A stretch of 64,000 bases of DNA, taken from Cynocephalus volans. Its lineage: Eukaryota > Chordata > Mammalia > Dermoptera > Cynocephalidae. Below, piece by piece: positions 34,771 through 46,519 of this stretch. The stretch covers positions 32,230,293 to 32,294,292 of the forward strand of contig NC_084469.1 in assembly GCF_027409185.1 (NCBI RefSeq), read 5' to 3'. The first letter of the stretch is position 1. The number at the start of each line of letters is the position of its first letter. Below the pieces are notes generated by a model. That model ran no database searches. It saw only the letters and a list, made by a program, of their open reading frames with translations, and was not told the DNA's origin. The position numbers and the translations under genes are program-made.

Positions 34771-35459
34771 TGACCCGCGGGGATTTATTGGGTGCCCTGA
34801 GCTCACTCGTCCGTCCAAAATCACAGAGCAGTGGAATCCAAAGCTGGGAAGAAAACCGGGTTGTTTGAGTCCCTCTAAGCGTCCTCCCCGCTGCTCCCTA
34901 CAGGCAAGGACGGCGGCTCCAGGTGGCTCTGCTGGAGGCTCCTGTGACTGAATCAAAGCAGGCTGCAGGGGCCTAGACCCAGTAGAGGACCCTCTACTCC
35001 ACCTCCTCTGTGGCCTCAGACAATTCCCCTTGGAGGGAGAGAAAGGAGGCGCCGGGGTGGGGTGGGGGCCCCGCTTCTCCCTCCGCTCACGCCTGCTGCG
35101 CCCCGCTTTCCTGTCCTCTTTTCCAGGGTTCTGGGTGAGGTCCTACTGCCCGAGAGAGCGGCCCTGATAAATTGTCTTGTGCTCGCTGGGAACGAGAGGG
35201 GGGATCTTATCAGTGATCATTTTTCCTTTGTCTTAAGGATAAGGAAATTGATATTCTGAGGCTAAGTGACTTGGCAGCTGGAAATTCTTCCTCCCCACAG
35301 CGCCCTTTGGGGATTGGGGATAAACTCAGCGACTTTCTCTCCAGCTCCCTGCCGCTCATCTCTCACCTGAACCATGGCACAGGCCATCATGGTTGCACAT
35401 CCCAGTCGCCTTCAATTCATCCCTCAAGGCTACAAGGAAGATATTTCCTAAGCACAAGG

Positions 35460-35985
35460 AGATAGTGCCAGGCTTTTGCTCATAACCCTTCAATGGCTTC
35501 CCATCACCTGCAGGGTGGAGCCCAGGCTCCTCTGCATGACACAGGGGGTCCTCCCAAATTTGGTCTTTGCCCACCTCTGTCTTCCTCCTGTACTTTAGCC
35601 TTACCAACTCAATGCTGTCCCCAGAGACCTCACACTCTTTGTGTGTGCCTTTTTCTCTTCCTTGTAACTGTTTTCTTGCTATGCACCTGCAAAACTCCCT
35701 GCTCCATGGGGATTTCCACCTCTGAGAAGCCTTTTCGCCCCCTTCCTCTCTTGTTTGTATCACCACTCAATCTTGTACGTGCCTTCATCTTCGCCTGACC
35801 TTGTTCCACTTTATTATGGTTATTAGTGACACCTTTTGTTTTCCCTGCTCTAGAACCTCTTGAGGAGAGGGACTGTGTCTTTCCTATTTTTGTATTCCTG
35901 CTGCTGCTTGCAGAGTGTGATATAGAGATGATTGATCATTGTTGAAGGAAAGTGAACTAATGAATGAATGAATGAACAGACAATG
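35460..35985 (+). repeat. L2 LINE 3' region, long copy
   Basis: 'cttcaatggcttcccatcac', 'ccccagagacctcacactct', 'gagaagccttttcgccccct' and 'gagaggga-ctgtgtctttc' follow the L2 consensus in order. It ends in 'gaatgaatgaatgaac'. Confidence 0.85.
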
Positions 35986-36829
35986 AATGAATCCCCCACC
36001 TTAACACTCCTGCTGGGCTTCTCCTGTTGTCAATCACTCCAGACGGGAACAGATGTGCTTCCCACAGAGGCTTCTCAGCTCCAGAATTTCCTTTCTCGCC
36101 AAAGTCTGTGTTTACTCATTTTACTAATATCCCTTCTTCCTTCTTCACTTTTTTTTTTTTTAATTTGGTGTGCTACTGGCATGAATCATCACAATATTTG
36201 TCTTCATGACAGATTGCTATGGGGGATGGATATGTTTTAAAATACTCTAATTTAGTATTCCCCAGTTTGAGTGATTTCTCAGTCCTTCACCTAGCTCATT
36301 TCTTCATCTGCTTTCTCTCCTACCTAGCTTCATACTTTGGAGCCCCAGAAGCCTGTATCCACTGGAAAGGACTGAGGAACTCCCAGTGCCTACAGGGGTA
36401 TTCCATCAAGCAGAGTCCACAAGCATCTTGGCCTCTGTTAAGATTCCAGAACAGGAGAGAAAATGCAGCACAGCAGTGATGGATGACCCCAGTCAACAGC
36501 ATATTGATTGGAAGATGTTTCAGTGTGTATATTTAAATTCACAAAGAAAAAGAAAACTACAAGTTACTAAAAGCATCAGTTTCTGAATGTGTAAGTTCCC
36601 TGGGAGGATAGTTTCAACTCTGTCCTTCAATTAAATCAGTGGTATGATTCCCTTTTGGTCCAAGGAAGTTGTAACCAATACCACTAATTTTTTCCACAGG
36701 ACCAATATAGCTGCAAATGCCAGCATACATCTTCTGTAAACAGATCCCAGGAGCAGCCTTCATTGTCTCTAGCTGGTGGGTAGTTCGGCTTTATTGCTGG
36801 GCTTTGGGTCATCACGAGGACAGGGGTAG
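35986..36829. other. No gene recognised
   Basis: AT-rich sequence with a T run near 36148-36159. No repeat family or exon was assigned. Confidence 0.4.
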
Positions 36830-37110
36830 GGAGGCTGACATTTATTGAGTCCATACCTCTAGTTGCCATACATATTTGATCTCATCTAATTCCTCACAAC
36901 AACCCTGTGGAGAAGGTATCATTGTCGCCATATCAGAGAAAGAGAAATGGAAGATCAAAGAGCTTAGAGGTCACACAGCTTGTCTGCTGGGTTCTACAGC
37001 CCAGCAGTTTTGCAAGGATGTGGTCCAGATACCTCTGTCATTTGCACTCATTCATTCAATAAATATTTGTTGAGCACCTCCTAGGTGCCAGGGCCTGGCA
37101 AATTAAGTTT
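36830..37110 (-). repeat. L2/MIR-type fossil, reverse orientation
   Basis: 'tcctcacaacaaccctgtgg', 'agaggtcacacagcttgtct' and 'ttcattcaataaatatttgt' with 'gagcacctcctaggtgccag' are reverse complements of common MIR and L2 segments. Confidence 0.65.
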
Positions 37111-37724
37111 AAACTTTGTAGCCTGTCATATCAGACCCTTCGCAATGGATCCTCTGACCCCAGCTTCCTTTTCCAAGCCCATTTGCTAAATTTCTTCTGC
37201 TTGCTGCACCCATTCAACCCCCCACTTGAGTGACTGTCTATATCAGATGCCTTTTGTGTCCTGTGCCACCTTCCCTTGGTCTATTTGAGATTTCTGCTGC
37301 AGCCGCAGTGGATAGTTCCCATGGGCTGCTGGGGTCTCACTTCAAGCACCTACTCCCACTAATCTCTTTTCTGCCTTAGGGCTTCTTTCAAAGTCACAAA
37401 GCTCCTATGAGCCACCCAGATGGAAACTTCCATGGGGGAAGTTAACAGCCCCGGGGGTATCTCATGGCCAGTGGAAATAGGCTTTGGTTTATAAATACCC
37501 CCAGGATCCTATCTTTGGAGAGCCTTTTGAGGTATACTTTACATGGTGGCTTAGTGGTCTCAGACAGGAGTGAGCCCCAGTTGCTGACAGTGGTAACCAA
37601 TCAACAATGAACTCTCAGTACCCCACAAATATATATAATCAGTAAATGAACAAACAAACAAACGAGCTCTCTATTGGCTTTCCCTTCTTGTCAGTCTCTG
37701 TCTCCCTCTCCCTTACTCCTGCCT

Positions 37725-38255
37725 CCAGGGATAACTTCTCAAATGAAGTACTTGCCTTGTCTCAGTCTCTGCTTTCCCTATTCCCACTAAGACACCCTCC
37801 AACCTCCCCACATGCTCTCCAATACAACCACATGAGGATTTCACCATTTCCCGGGTTATTCCTTGGTCTCTCACGCCTTCCTTCACCATGCTGCTTCCTC
37901 TTCTACCTGTTGAGACCCTTTTTCACCTGTCAAAGCCCAGCTCACCTGTGACTTTCACTCTGAAATCTTCCCTTTCCCAGGTCCAGTTAGGCATGACTGT
38001 CTTCAGAGGGACTTATCTTGGTTCCAGTACTGGTCACACCACACTGTCATTAATTCTATGGCTCTTCAAGTCCACGGCTCCTCATGTCTCAAGTCCACAA
38101 ACCTCAGGTCCATGGATCCTCAAGGATCAGATGTTCCTCTTGTTCCTCCAACTGCCCCAGTACCTAACAAGGTATGATACAGAGTCAGTGCCTAGTACTT
38201 GTCTGCTGAGTGAGCGAATGAATGATGAATGAGTGAATGAATGACTAGGACTCAT
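37725..38255 (+). repeat. L2 LINE 3' region
   Basis: 'ccttgtctcagtctctgctt', 'tcaaagcccagctcacctgt' and 'cagtgcctagtacttgtctg' with a 'gaatgaatgatgaatgag' end give a sense L2. A short stretch with repeated 'tcaagtccac' and 'ggatcctcaa' at about 38065-38130 interrupts it. Confidence 0.7.
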
Positions 38256-38659
38256 CTGGGCTCTTTGGTCCTCATCCCATCTTAAAGCAGGACCACCCTT
38301 ATCCAACGGGCAGAGTGGGGAGACACCTTGGAAGGGCAAGCTGCCAGAAAGTCTACCTTTAAAAGAATTCCTTTGGATTAACAAGCAGCCTCTATAGAAA
38401 TACAAAATTTGGCTACCAGTCTCTCACCCTTCAGTAAGAACTGTCTTCGCCTTGCTTTCTTCATGGTTATCTGAGGTTAGTATGAAAGGGCTGGGAGTTC
38501 GGGTGGGGGAAGCGGATGAAAGCAGAGAGTCGCCAGAAGGAGGACACCTCAGGAGGGGTTGGGCTGAGGTGGGACCTGCATCTTTGAGTGCTAAGGGTGT
38601 GAAAACAGAAAAAAGCCGTCCCCTTTGAGTACCTTGTCCACCAGGCTCGCATTCTCCAG

Positions 38660-38785
38660 TGCAAGGGTTCACCTGACTACAAATTAGAATAACCTGGGAG
38701 AGCTATTAAGACTGTCCAGTCTGGGACATCCTTCAAATCTCCATTTATTCAGAATCTCTGGAATGGGTCCCCAAATCAGTATTTC
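38660..38785 (-). mobile_element. hAT-Charlie fossil (MER5-like)
   Basis: 'attagaataacctgggagag' and 'ttattcagaatctctggaat' match the usual MER5-type spacing. Confidence 0.55.
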
Positions 38786-38789
38786 ATTT

Positions 38790-41120
38790 ATTTATTTCTA
38801 GCTTTATTGAGGCATAATACAATAAAATTCACTTGCTTTAAGTGTACAACTTGATGAACTTTCGTAATTGTAAATAATTGTGTAATCTCCACAACAATCA
38901 AGATACAGAACAATTCTATCACCATAGAAAGGTCCCTCCTGCCCTTTTGCAGTCAATCCCTTACCCCAACTCCCAGCCCCAGGCAACCATAATTTCTAGA
39001 ATTTCTGTCACTATAGTTTTGCCTTTTCTAGAACTTTATACGTATGAATGTAGTCTTTGGTGTTTGACTGATTGTTGAAACTTGGCATAATGTTTTTGAG
39101 TTTCATCTACGTTGTTATGTGTATTTACATTTCTTTCCTTCTTTTCTCCTCCACCCCAGGGTCAGGAATAGGCATTTTAATGTACTTTGTTGTTTTTAAC
39201 AACTATTATAATGCTGCAACAGCAGTATTATTATTATCTTGCAGATAAATAAGTTGTGGTTTGATGCAATGAAGAGAGTCATTAAGGTTATATACTTCCT
39301 TCCCTCTTGTTGCTGAGGAGTATTCCATCCTATGAATATACCCCAATTTGCTTATCTATTCTACAGTTGTTGGACATTTGGGCTATCTTTGTGTGGACAT
39401 ATGTCTTCATTTATCTAAAAAAAAAATACATAGAAATGGGATTGCTGGGTCATACAGCAATTGTGTGTTTAACTTTATATGATACTGTCATACGATGTTT
39501 TCCAGAGTGGCTGTACCATTTTTCATTACCACTAGCAATGTATGAGTCCTGTTGTTCTACATCCTTATTAACATTTAGTGTTTTTGGTCTTTTCATTTTA
39601 GCCACTTAAGTCCTAACCATAGCAGTTAGGCAAGAGAAAGAAATAAAGGACATCCAAATTGGTAAGGAGGAAGTCAGATTGTCCTTGATTGCAGACATAG
39701 TCTTATTTGTAGAAAAATTTAATACTCCACTATTTTAGCCATTTCAGTGGGTGTGTGATGCTGTCTTATTATGATTTTAATTTGCATTTTCCTGATGATT
39801 AATGCCATACAACATCTTTTCATGTACTTATTGGCCATTTGTATATTATCTTTTGTAAAGTGTCTGTTCAAATATTTTGTCCATTTTTATTGGATATTTG
39901 TCTTTTTATAATTGAGTTGTAACAATTCTTAATATCTTCATTCATGCCCTTTGTCAGATATATGTTTTGCAAATAATTTTTACCTTGTCTGTGGCTTGCC
40001 TTTTTGCTTTATCCATGACTTTTGAATAATGAATGTTTTTTATTTTGATGAAGCACATTTTATTAATTTTTTAATAGGTTGAACTTTTTGTGTCCTGTTT
40101 AAGAAACCTTTCCCCAACCTAGTGTCACAAGTATTTTCTCCTATTTTCTTCTAGAAGCTTAATTGTTTTATGTCTTTTGTTTGGGTCTATAGTCTAGTTT
40201 TAGTTAATTTGGGGGTATGGTATAGAGTAAGGGTAGAGGTTAGCATTATTTTTTTTTTTTTTCCATTTGGATATCCAGTTGTTGCACCACCATTTAGTAG
40301 ACTATCTTTTCTCTACCAAATTACTTTGGCAGCTTTGTCAAAAGTCAGTTGACCATAACAGTGTGAATCTATTTCTTGACCCTGTCCTGTTCCATTGATG
40401 TGCATGTCTGTCCTCATGGCAATACTACACTGTCTTGATTTCTAAAGTTTTAGAGGCGATCTTGAATTGTGTAGTGTAAGTCCTTCAACTGTTCTGCTTT
40501 TTCAGAATTATTTTGGCTATTTCTAGATCTTTTCCTTTTGGTATAAATCTTAAAATCAGCTTGTCAATTTTTTTAAAAGCCTGTTTGGATTTTGACTGGG
40601 ATTGTATTGAATGTGTAGATAAATTTGGGGAAATTGCATCTTTAATAATATTTACTCTTTATAAACATGGTATATCTCTTCATTTATTAAATTCTTCTTT
40701 AATTTCCCTTTGTGCTGCCCAAATTTTCGCATTCACTTGTCAACTTCTGAAAAAAAAAAAAAGCTGATGAGACTTTGATAGAAATTGCCTTGAACCTGTA
40801 GATCGATTTGGGGAGTGCTGCCATCTTACCAGTTTTAGGTCTTCTAATTCATGACCATGGGATAGTTTTGCACTTATTTAGGTCTTTGTTAATTTCTTTT
40901 GGTGATATTTTGTAGTTGTCAGTGTACAAGTCTTGCATCTCTTTGGTTCAATTTCTTTCAAAGTTTTTTATTCTTTTTGATGCTGTTGTAAATGGGATTG
41001 CTTTCTTAATTTCATGTTCAGGTTGTTCGTTGCTAGTGTATAGAGATACAACTGATTTTTGTATTATGTTATAACTTTTAAAAAATATGTTGTTTTTGTT
41101 GATCATGATCCAAACTAGGT
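38790..41120 (-). mobile_element. Ancient L1 (L1M/L1ME type), 3' UTR and ORF2 C-terminal part
   Basis: Read on the minus strand this is L1 ORF2 and 3' UTR. On the plus strand it starts with 'tagctttattgaggcataat' and 'ccaggcaaccataatttcta'. It continues with 'gggattgctgggtcatacag', 'cagtgggtgtgtgatgctgt' and 'atttgcattttcctgatgat', and ends near 'ttgttcgttgctagtgtata'. ORFs are broken throughout. A short L1 piece in the opposite orientation interrupts it at 39620-39729. The sequence beyond about 41060 ('gatcatgatccaaactaggt') is another old repeat of undetermined family. Confidence 0.85.
39620..39729 (+). mobile_element. Internal L1 RT fragment inserted in opposite orientation
   Basis: In sense orientation this 110-base piece translates as [20 protein letters not shown] and then ADIVLFVEK. 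It corresponds to the region around the RT active site (normally FADD; here IADI). 'ttttagccactt' precedes it and 'ttttagccattt' follows, so it may be flanked by a short target duplication. It has no poly(A) end. Confidence 0.7.
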
Positions 41121-41910
41121 TCATATCACACATAGCATTTGTTGCCGTGTCTCGTTAGTCTCTTTTAACCTAGAGCAGTCCTCCTAACTTTATATTCATT
41201 TATTTATGTCTTAAACGGCATTGATGTTTTTGAAGATTCCAGGCCAGTCGTCACGTAGAACATCCTGCATAATCTAGATTTGTCTAATTGTTTCCTATCA
41301 GGAGGTACATAATGACATTTTCTAATTACTGGTAAAATCTGGGTGTCTTGTTAAGCTCCATGGCCAAATGGTTCAACATGTTGGATAGTTATCTCTTTCC
41401 CTTATTACCAATATTTCAATCCTTCCAATTCCTTTATCTGACCAGCAGGGGTTCAGAGGGGCCAGATGGGCTGGTCCAGCCCTTGAAGGTTCCCCTATAG
41501 GCAGGTGGGCATTGCACCCATCCCTCCCCACCCCAGGCTCTTCTTCCTCCTGCTGCCCATGGGTGAGGCCAGAGCAGCATTTCATCCTTTGCTTCTCACG
41601 GTTCTGGGGTGGAGAGTGTGGGTTCAAGGTCTGGGAAATGGTTTCAGAATCTGAGATCCCTCCTATGAAGTTGGGTTATGTGAAACAGAAGGAGCCATGA
41701 AGGGACAGTCTTTGAGGACAAATAGAGCCCCCAAGGGATCAGACCCTCCATCAGGATGGGTGGCAGCAGGGCCTGTGTTCCCACATCTCTTCCTTCTTAT
41801 AAGAGAGAGTGCAGAATGGTATTGGTTTCCTCCTCTACTGCAGAGTTCTGCTGATTTCACACCTCTCTTTCTAGGAACAAGCAAAAAAAGGTTTTATGGG
41901 CATCTTCTAT

Positions 41911-41975
41911 TTTTTTTTTTTTTTTTTTTTTTTGGCTGCTGGCCTGTAAGGGGATCTGAACCCATGACCTAGGTT
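41911..41975 (-). mobile_element. Truncated CYN-like tRNA-derived SINE with target duplication
   Basis: A poly(T) run at 41911-41933 is followed by the reverse complement of the 3' half of a tRNA-derived SINE, including the B-box-like 'gggttcagatcccc'. The element is flanked by 'catcttctattttt' at about 41901 and 41977, a good target site duplication. The 5' half with the A box is missing, so it inserted 5'-truncated. Confidence 0.8.
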
Positions 41976-42169
41976 TCATCTTCTATTTTTTACATTTTCT
42001 AAATTACAAAAGCAATAAGACCTTGTTAAAGAAAATTTGAAGAATCCAGAATCATATAAAATAAGAAATGAACATCTCTTCCCAGTCTGGCACCTCTCCC
42101 TGGGGGTAACTTTGTCCAGTTTGGTGGGTTTACATCTGGAGCCTTTAAAATGTATTTGCATTTGTTCAT

Positions 42170-42480
42170 ATGCCTGAAAGAAAGTGAGCCGAAATGCCAG
42201 GTACCGATCAAGCTTTATTAAAGGAAGAAAATCTGCTGGGCTGTGCTCAACATGGAGGACAGCCCCAGGCATCGGGGTAGGAGAGCTTATATAGGCTGAA
42301 GGAAAGGCTGATGTAGTCAGGGAGGGGTTTGGTGCTGGTGTGGAAGATAAGGCTGGCGATGCAATCAGGTGGAAGGTTGCACCCATGCAGAAGTAGAGGA
42401 GTTTCTATTTCTCAGAAACCACGAGGTTTCTCGTAAGGGAAAAGCTGGCAGCTATTTGTGCTTATTGTGTGCAAAATGGC
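42170..42480 (-). mobile_element. LTR fragment, probably ERV1 class
   Basis: On the minus strand the order is a TATA box ('cagcctatataagctc' at about 42285-42300), then the polyadenylation signal AATAAAG (42212-42218), as in an LTR U3-R. The family was not identified. An L2 terminus follows at 42500-42575 ('ctagcacagcaccctggcac'). Confidence 0.5.
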
Positions 42481-42779
42481 ACCAGTCACGTCCAAGATCC
42501 ATCAATGCCTAGCACAGCACCCTGGCACACAGTAGGTGCACATGAAGTACTTGTTGGATGAAAAAATGAACTGAGAATAATTTTGTTTTGTTTTACAATA
42601 ATAAAATCGTGTTCTATCCAATAAATTGGAACTTGCTTTTTTTTTTAATGTCAAAGATAAGTATTGGAGATTTTTTTTCTATGACAATACATACTGGGTG
42701 GTTTTTTTCCAGACACCAACTAATTTTCCAATTCTTCAACACCAGCTGGGTGTCCAACAATTCAATTCAGTTCTGACAC

Positions 42780-43435
42780 TACCTTCTCACAGTTAGCTCA
42801 GATCCCACAGGTTAAGGGCTCATTCCCACAAGACAGCTGCAAATGGTGTGCACAGGCTACCCACAGTTCTGCTCTGCAGACTACAAATTCCCAGTTCCCC
42901 CCTCCTTCCCCCTGGTTTGATAATTCACTAGAATGACTCGCAGAACACAGGAAAACACTATGCTTACAATTACAGTTTATTACAAAGGATACAAGTGAAT
43001 GGCCAGATAAGGAAATACTTAGGTAAGGTTTTGAAAGGTCCCAAGCACAGCAGCTCTGTCCCCTTGAAGTTGGGCGTGCTACCCTCCTGACATGTGGATG
43101 TATTCAGCAACTCGGAAGCTCTCTGAATCCCCTGGTTTAGGGGGTTTTATGGAGGTTTCATTATGTAGGCATGACTGATTAAATCATTGGCCATTGGTGA
43201 TTGTACTCAATATCCGGCCCTCTCTCCTCTCTGGAGGTGTAGCTGTGGAGAGATGGGGGTGGGGGCCCTGAAAAGTCTAACCCTCTGATCTAGTTGGTTT
43301 TTCTGGCCACCAGCCCCCATCCTGAAGCTAAGTATCATCCCTCCCCCCACCATGATTCATCTCATTATCATACAATAGACAGTAAATAACAAGAGTTTTA
43401 GGAATTCTGTGCCAGGAGCTAAGGACAAAAACCAT
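42780..43435 (-). mobile_element. ERVL-type LTR (MLT2-like)
   Basis: 'cagtttattacaaaggatac', 'gaagctctctgaatcccctg', 'tttatggaggtttcattatg' and 'attaaatcattggccattgg' are the reverse complement of an MLT2-like ERVL LTR. Confidence 0.65.
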
Positions 43436-44035
43436 ATATTTATTTTTCATTATACCATAAATGTAGATCTTCCTCATTTTTTCTAATAGCTTCATGGCAT
43501 TTTTACCGATGGGCCAGGCTTGGCTTGCCCTCTTGCATTAAACAAATAACCTGAAAGTCCAAAAGTGGATGCAAGATTGGAAGGTTTTTTCAGATTACTG
43601 GTACTCAACGAAATGTCCAACCAAGCAAACAAACAAAGAGAAAAGAGGAGCAGTGGGGTCCACTTTAGCCTAGTCCTAATGTGTGGGGCCAACCTATTCC
43701 ATTAACAGTAATTGATAAAAGCAGTTCTCCCACTGTTTTCAGCATAAAGAAAAGTATCGCCTAGATTTAAATCAGAAAAAAAAGGTATAGCCAGGAGCCC
43801 TCCAGGGTGCACCTATACAGACATGGATACAATCCAACCAAACAGAAGAAGGCTCGGAAAATCAGAGAAAGGTAAAGAGAGTAAAGCATTGCCTTGTCAG
43901 AATTTAGGCCAGGGACTGCAGGAGAGCGATCTACCAGCAACAAAGACATGGGAGCAAAATAGTCCCAGTGACCCCTTGCCTCTTGCTGCTAGAGTCCTCT
44001 CCGGTGCCCAAAGCTTTCCATTTTTTTGCCAGTGA
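43436..44035. other. No gene or repeat family recognised
   Basis: Sequence with short ORFs only. It lies between LTR pieces and may belong to a diverged retroviral insertion, but I could not place it. Confidence 0.35.
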
Positions 44036-44039
44036 TTAA

Positions 44040-44600
44040 ATTAAGCTCTCAGATTCCAAAGTCATAGAAATGAGCAGTGTACCCAGCAGTAAAACAAGCA
44101 ATGCTTTATTAAAAGAGGAGATAGACTTATGCATAAGGGGGGTAGCAACAGTAAAGCTAGCCCCACGAGGGGAGCTGTTCAGGGTCTTTTATAGGGAAAG
44201 GAGTTAAAGGGTGGCAGGCCAGCATCACTGGAGGTGGTCTGTTCTGTTCTTCCTGGTTGCGTCGTGGGTGCATGCTCAGTAGGCAGTGGTGTTCATCATT
44301 GTCACCCCAGGAGTGACAGTCATTGTAGCAGTCACCTTCATGCTTCCTGCACAGGTGGGAATTCCTAAAGGGGTCTTAAGGTTAATCTGTAACTTTTACA
44401 ATTATAGTAAACAAGACTTGGGGAGGGGTTTTGCAACTCAGTAAATATCTGTTTCCTCTCTTATCTCAGTTTATTTTGTCAGGGCAGCCCATGGGGTAAT
44501 CATTTTCCCTGAGGAGTCTCATGACTGAGGAGTGGAAAAATAACAAAGTGTCCTTTGCAGGGAAAAAAGACTCAGTTCGGTTCACAGGCCTAGCCTTACT
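44040..44600 (-). mobile_element. LTR, probably ERV1 class
   Basis: Minus-strand reading gives a TATA box ('cctataaaagaccctgaa', about 44183-44200) and then AATAAAGC (about 44105-44112). The region upstream to about 44600 would be U3. The family is undetermined. Confidence 0.5.
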
Positions 44601-44619
44601 CTGCTTCAGCATCCCAATG

Positions 44620-45048
44620 TATACAAGTATCCCCTATTGACAGACATTGCTGGTGCTTGCTATCCCTGCTGCTATTAACAATGATTTCTTTAAATATCCG
44701 TCATTGATGGACATTGTTGTTTGCCATTTCCTTGCTATTACTAACAAGGATTTATTTAAATATCCCCTACTGACAGACACTGGAGTTGTTCGCAGTTCCC
44801 TGTTATCACCAACACTATTGTAGGGAATGGCCTTATGAGCATTTCTTTAGGTTACATTCCCCAAAGTGGAATTCCTGGGTCAAAATATCTGTACCTTGAC
44901 ATTTGGATAGATACTGCTAAATGGCCCCCCAAAAAACTGTACCAATTTGTACTCCCATCAACAGTCTATGAGAGAGACCATTTCTCCAGATCCTTGCCCA
45001 AACTGGATGTTTTCATCTTTAAAAATGTTTTCTGGTGGAAAATTTTAT
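44620..45048 (-). mobile_element. Ancient L1 fragment with internal 67-bp tandem triplication
   Basis: The stretch 'gtcattgatggacattgttg' and the later 'aaagtggaattcctgggtca' place this in the L1 ORF2 C-terminal region, reverse orientation. Three diverged copies of a unit of about 67 bases start at about 44626, 44694 and 44760. Each opens with a 'tatccc' or 'tatccg' motif and contains 'attgctattaacaa'-like sequence. Confidence 0.7.
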
Positions 45049-45050
45049 AC

Positions 45051-45692
45051 TGTAGTAATTGGGAAATATAGCTTTAACCTGCACAATTTGCTAGTATAGC
45101 TTTAACCTGCACAATTTGCTTCTGCAAACGCTTGCTAAAACAGGGAAACATATCTAAAGGCATTTTAAGTAAAGCAGCTTCTAAGGGGCTGTTGAAATGT
45201 AAAGCAGCTTCTAAGGGGCTATTAAGCAGCAGGGGGCCCAAGTACACTAAACATTCCAAGAAGAAAATGGCCCCCACCCAGTTCCAGGAACGGGCTGGTT
45301 CCTTATCTAAGAGCCTCCTTGCCAGGCACCAAGGAAGATATACAATTGAAAGAAGCACCATTCCTTATCGGGGGTACCAGCCTGCTAAAGCCCACCTGTA
45401 AATCTAAAGGTGCCACAGATCTATCGGGGTGCCAGCCTGCTATAGTCTGCCCATAAATCCAAGGGCGCCACAGGATGACAACTCATCCTGTCATAAAGAT
45501 CTGTTCAGGAAAAACTGTATAAAAAGTGCTTGTATTGTAAATTGGGGGCCGCTTTTTGTCCTGGAGATGAAGCATCCCCAGCATGCTGGAATAATTAAAC
45601 CTCATGTTTATTGCAATGGCCTCTAGCTCGTGGTCTTTGTGAGGTGAGCCACCTCGACGTGCGGGACTTGTGCATGGTGCATGGGTCTTACA
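45051..45692 (+). mobile_element. 5' LTR of gammaretrovirus-like ERV
   Basis: The right edge is well set: it ends in CA just before a tRNA-Pro primer-binding site. The left edge (TG at 45051) is estimated. U3 holds three sets of direct repeats: a 26-base unit at 45067 and 45095, a 22-base unit at 45169 and 45199, and an imperfect unit of about 54 bases at about 45367 and 45421. A TATA box ('gtataaaaagtg') lies at about 45517-45528. A likely polyadenylation signal lies near 45591-45600 ('aataattaaa', degenerate). Confidence 0.75.
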
Positions 45693-45696
45693 TTTT

Positions 45697-45714
45697 TGGG
45701 GGCTCGTCCAGGAT
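45697..45714 (+). other. Primer-binding site, tRNA-Pro type
   Basis: 'tgggggctcgtccaggat' matches the 3' end of tRNA-Pro with one mismatch. It lies four bases after the LTR end and marks the start of the retroviral internal region. Confidence 0.9.
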
Positions 45715-46186
45715 CGGGCTCACTCTCTCCAGGACCAGAGACTAGAGGACGGAGGATTGCTCGAGCAAGGTACCGTGGTTGTCTGTCTGACTGAGTCTGT
45801 TTTTTGTTGTTGTCTGCTGTAAGCTGTCTGTTATAATCTGGTTTCAGTGGCTCCAGGACGGAGTCATTGGTCTGGTTTCGGTAGCTCCGGGACAGAATCA
45901 CCGGTCTGATTTTAGATTTTCTGAGGCTCCAAGGTGGAGCCATCTGTAGTGGCCAAACGGCGGGTGGACGTACCAGCACGTTGCAGCCACAGGAATACTG
46001 GAGGATGCTCCAGATTCCTCTGTGGGAGTCGAACAAGTTCGGCTCCACAGGAGATCTCTAGGAAAGAGACCCCTCCCAAGTTCTCTGATAATCTGGTTGT
46101 GGCGCCCGTGGCAGGGGCACGTCAGTGTTTTCTTCTTTGTTTGTCTGGTTGCGTGTGTGTAGGGACTGACAATTTTCTGGGGTGAC

Positions 46187-46519
46187 ATGGGGCAGACTGT
46201 CTCAACCTCTTTAAGTCTGACTCTAAAATACTGGACTGATGTAAAGGGCAGAGCTAATAATTTGTCTATGCCGGTTAGAAATAATAAATGGTTAACACTT
46301 TGTTCTTTGGAGTGGCCAGCTTTCCAACTCGGGTGGCCTGCTGAAGGTTCCTTCTCTCCGCCATTGATCGCAGCGGTAAAAAGAAAAATTTTCAAATCTG
46401 AAAATCACCTAGACCAGACATCTTATATCATTGTCTGGGAAGATTTGGTCATGGATCCTCCTCCGTGGGTCCGTCCCTTTGTTCCCTTAACAGGCCCAAT
46501 GGCTGTGTTTGCTCTCTGA
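46187..46519 (+). pseudogene. gag: ERV gag, matrix region
   Basis: The ORF starts MGQTVS, with a Gly at position 2 suited to N-myristoylation. It continues as a gammaretrovirus-type matrix domain of about 110 residues, including W-x-F/L-C-S-x-EWP and DPPPWVRPF-like motifs, and stops at TGA (46517-46519). The downstream gag sequence continues after the stop, so the gene is broken. This is an old endogenous copy. Confidence 0.88.

Noticed and set aside
34060..34956. 298-codon minus-strand and 271-codon plus-strand ORFs
   Set aside because: They mirror each other across a CpG island and consist of A/P/R/G-rich low-complexity sequence, a product of base composition.
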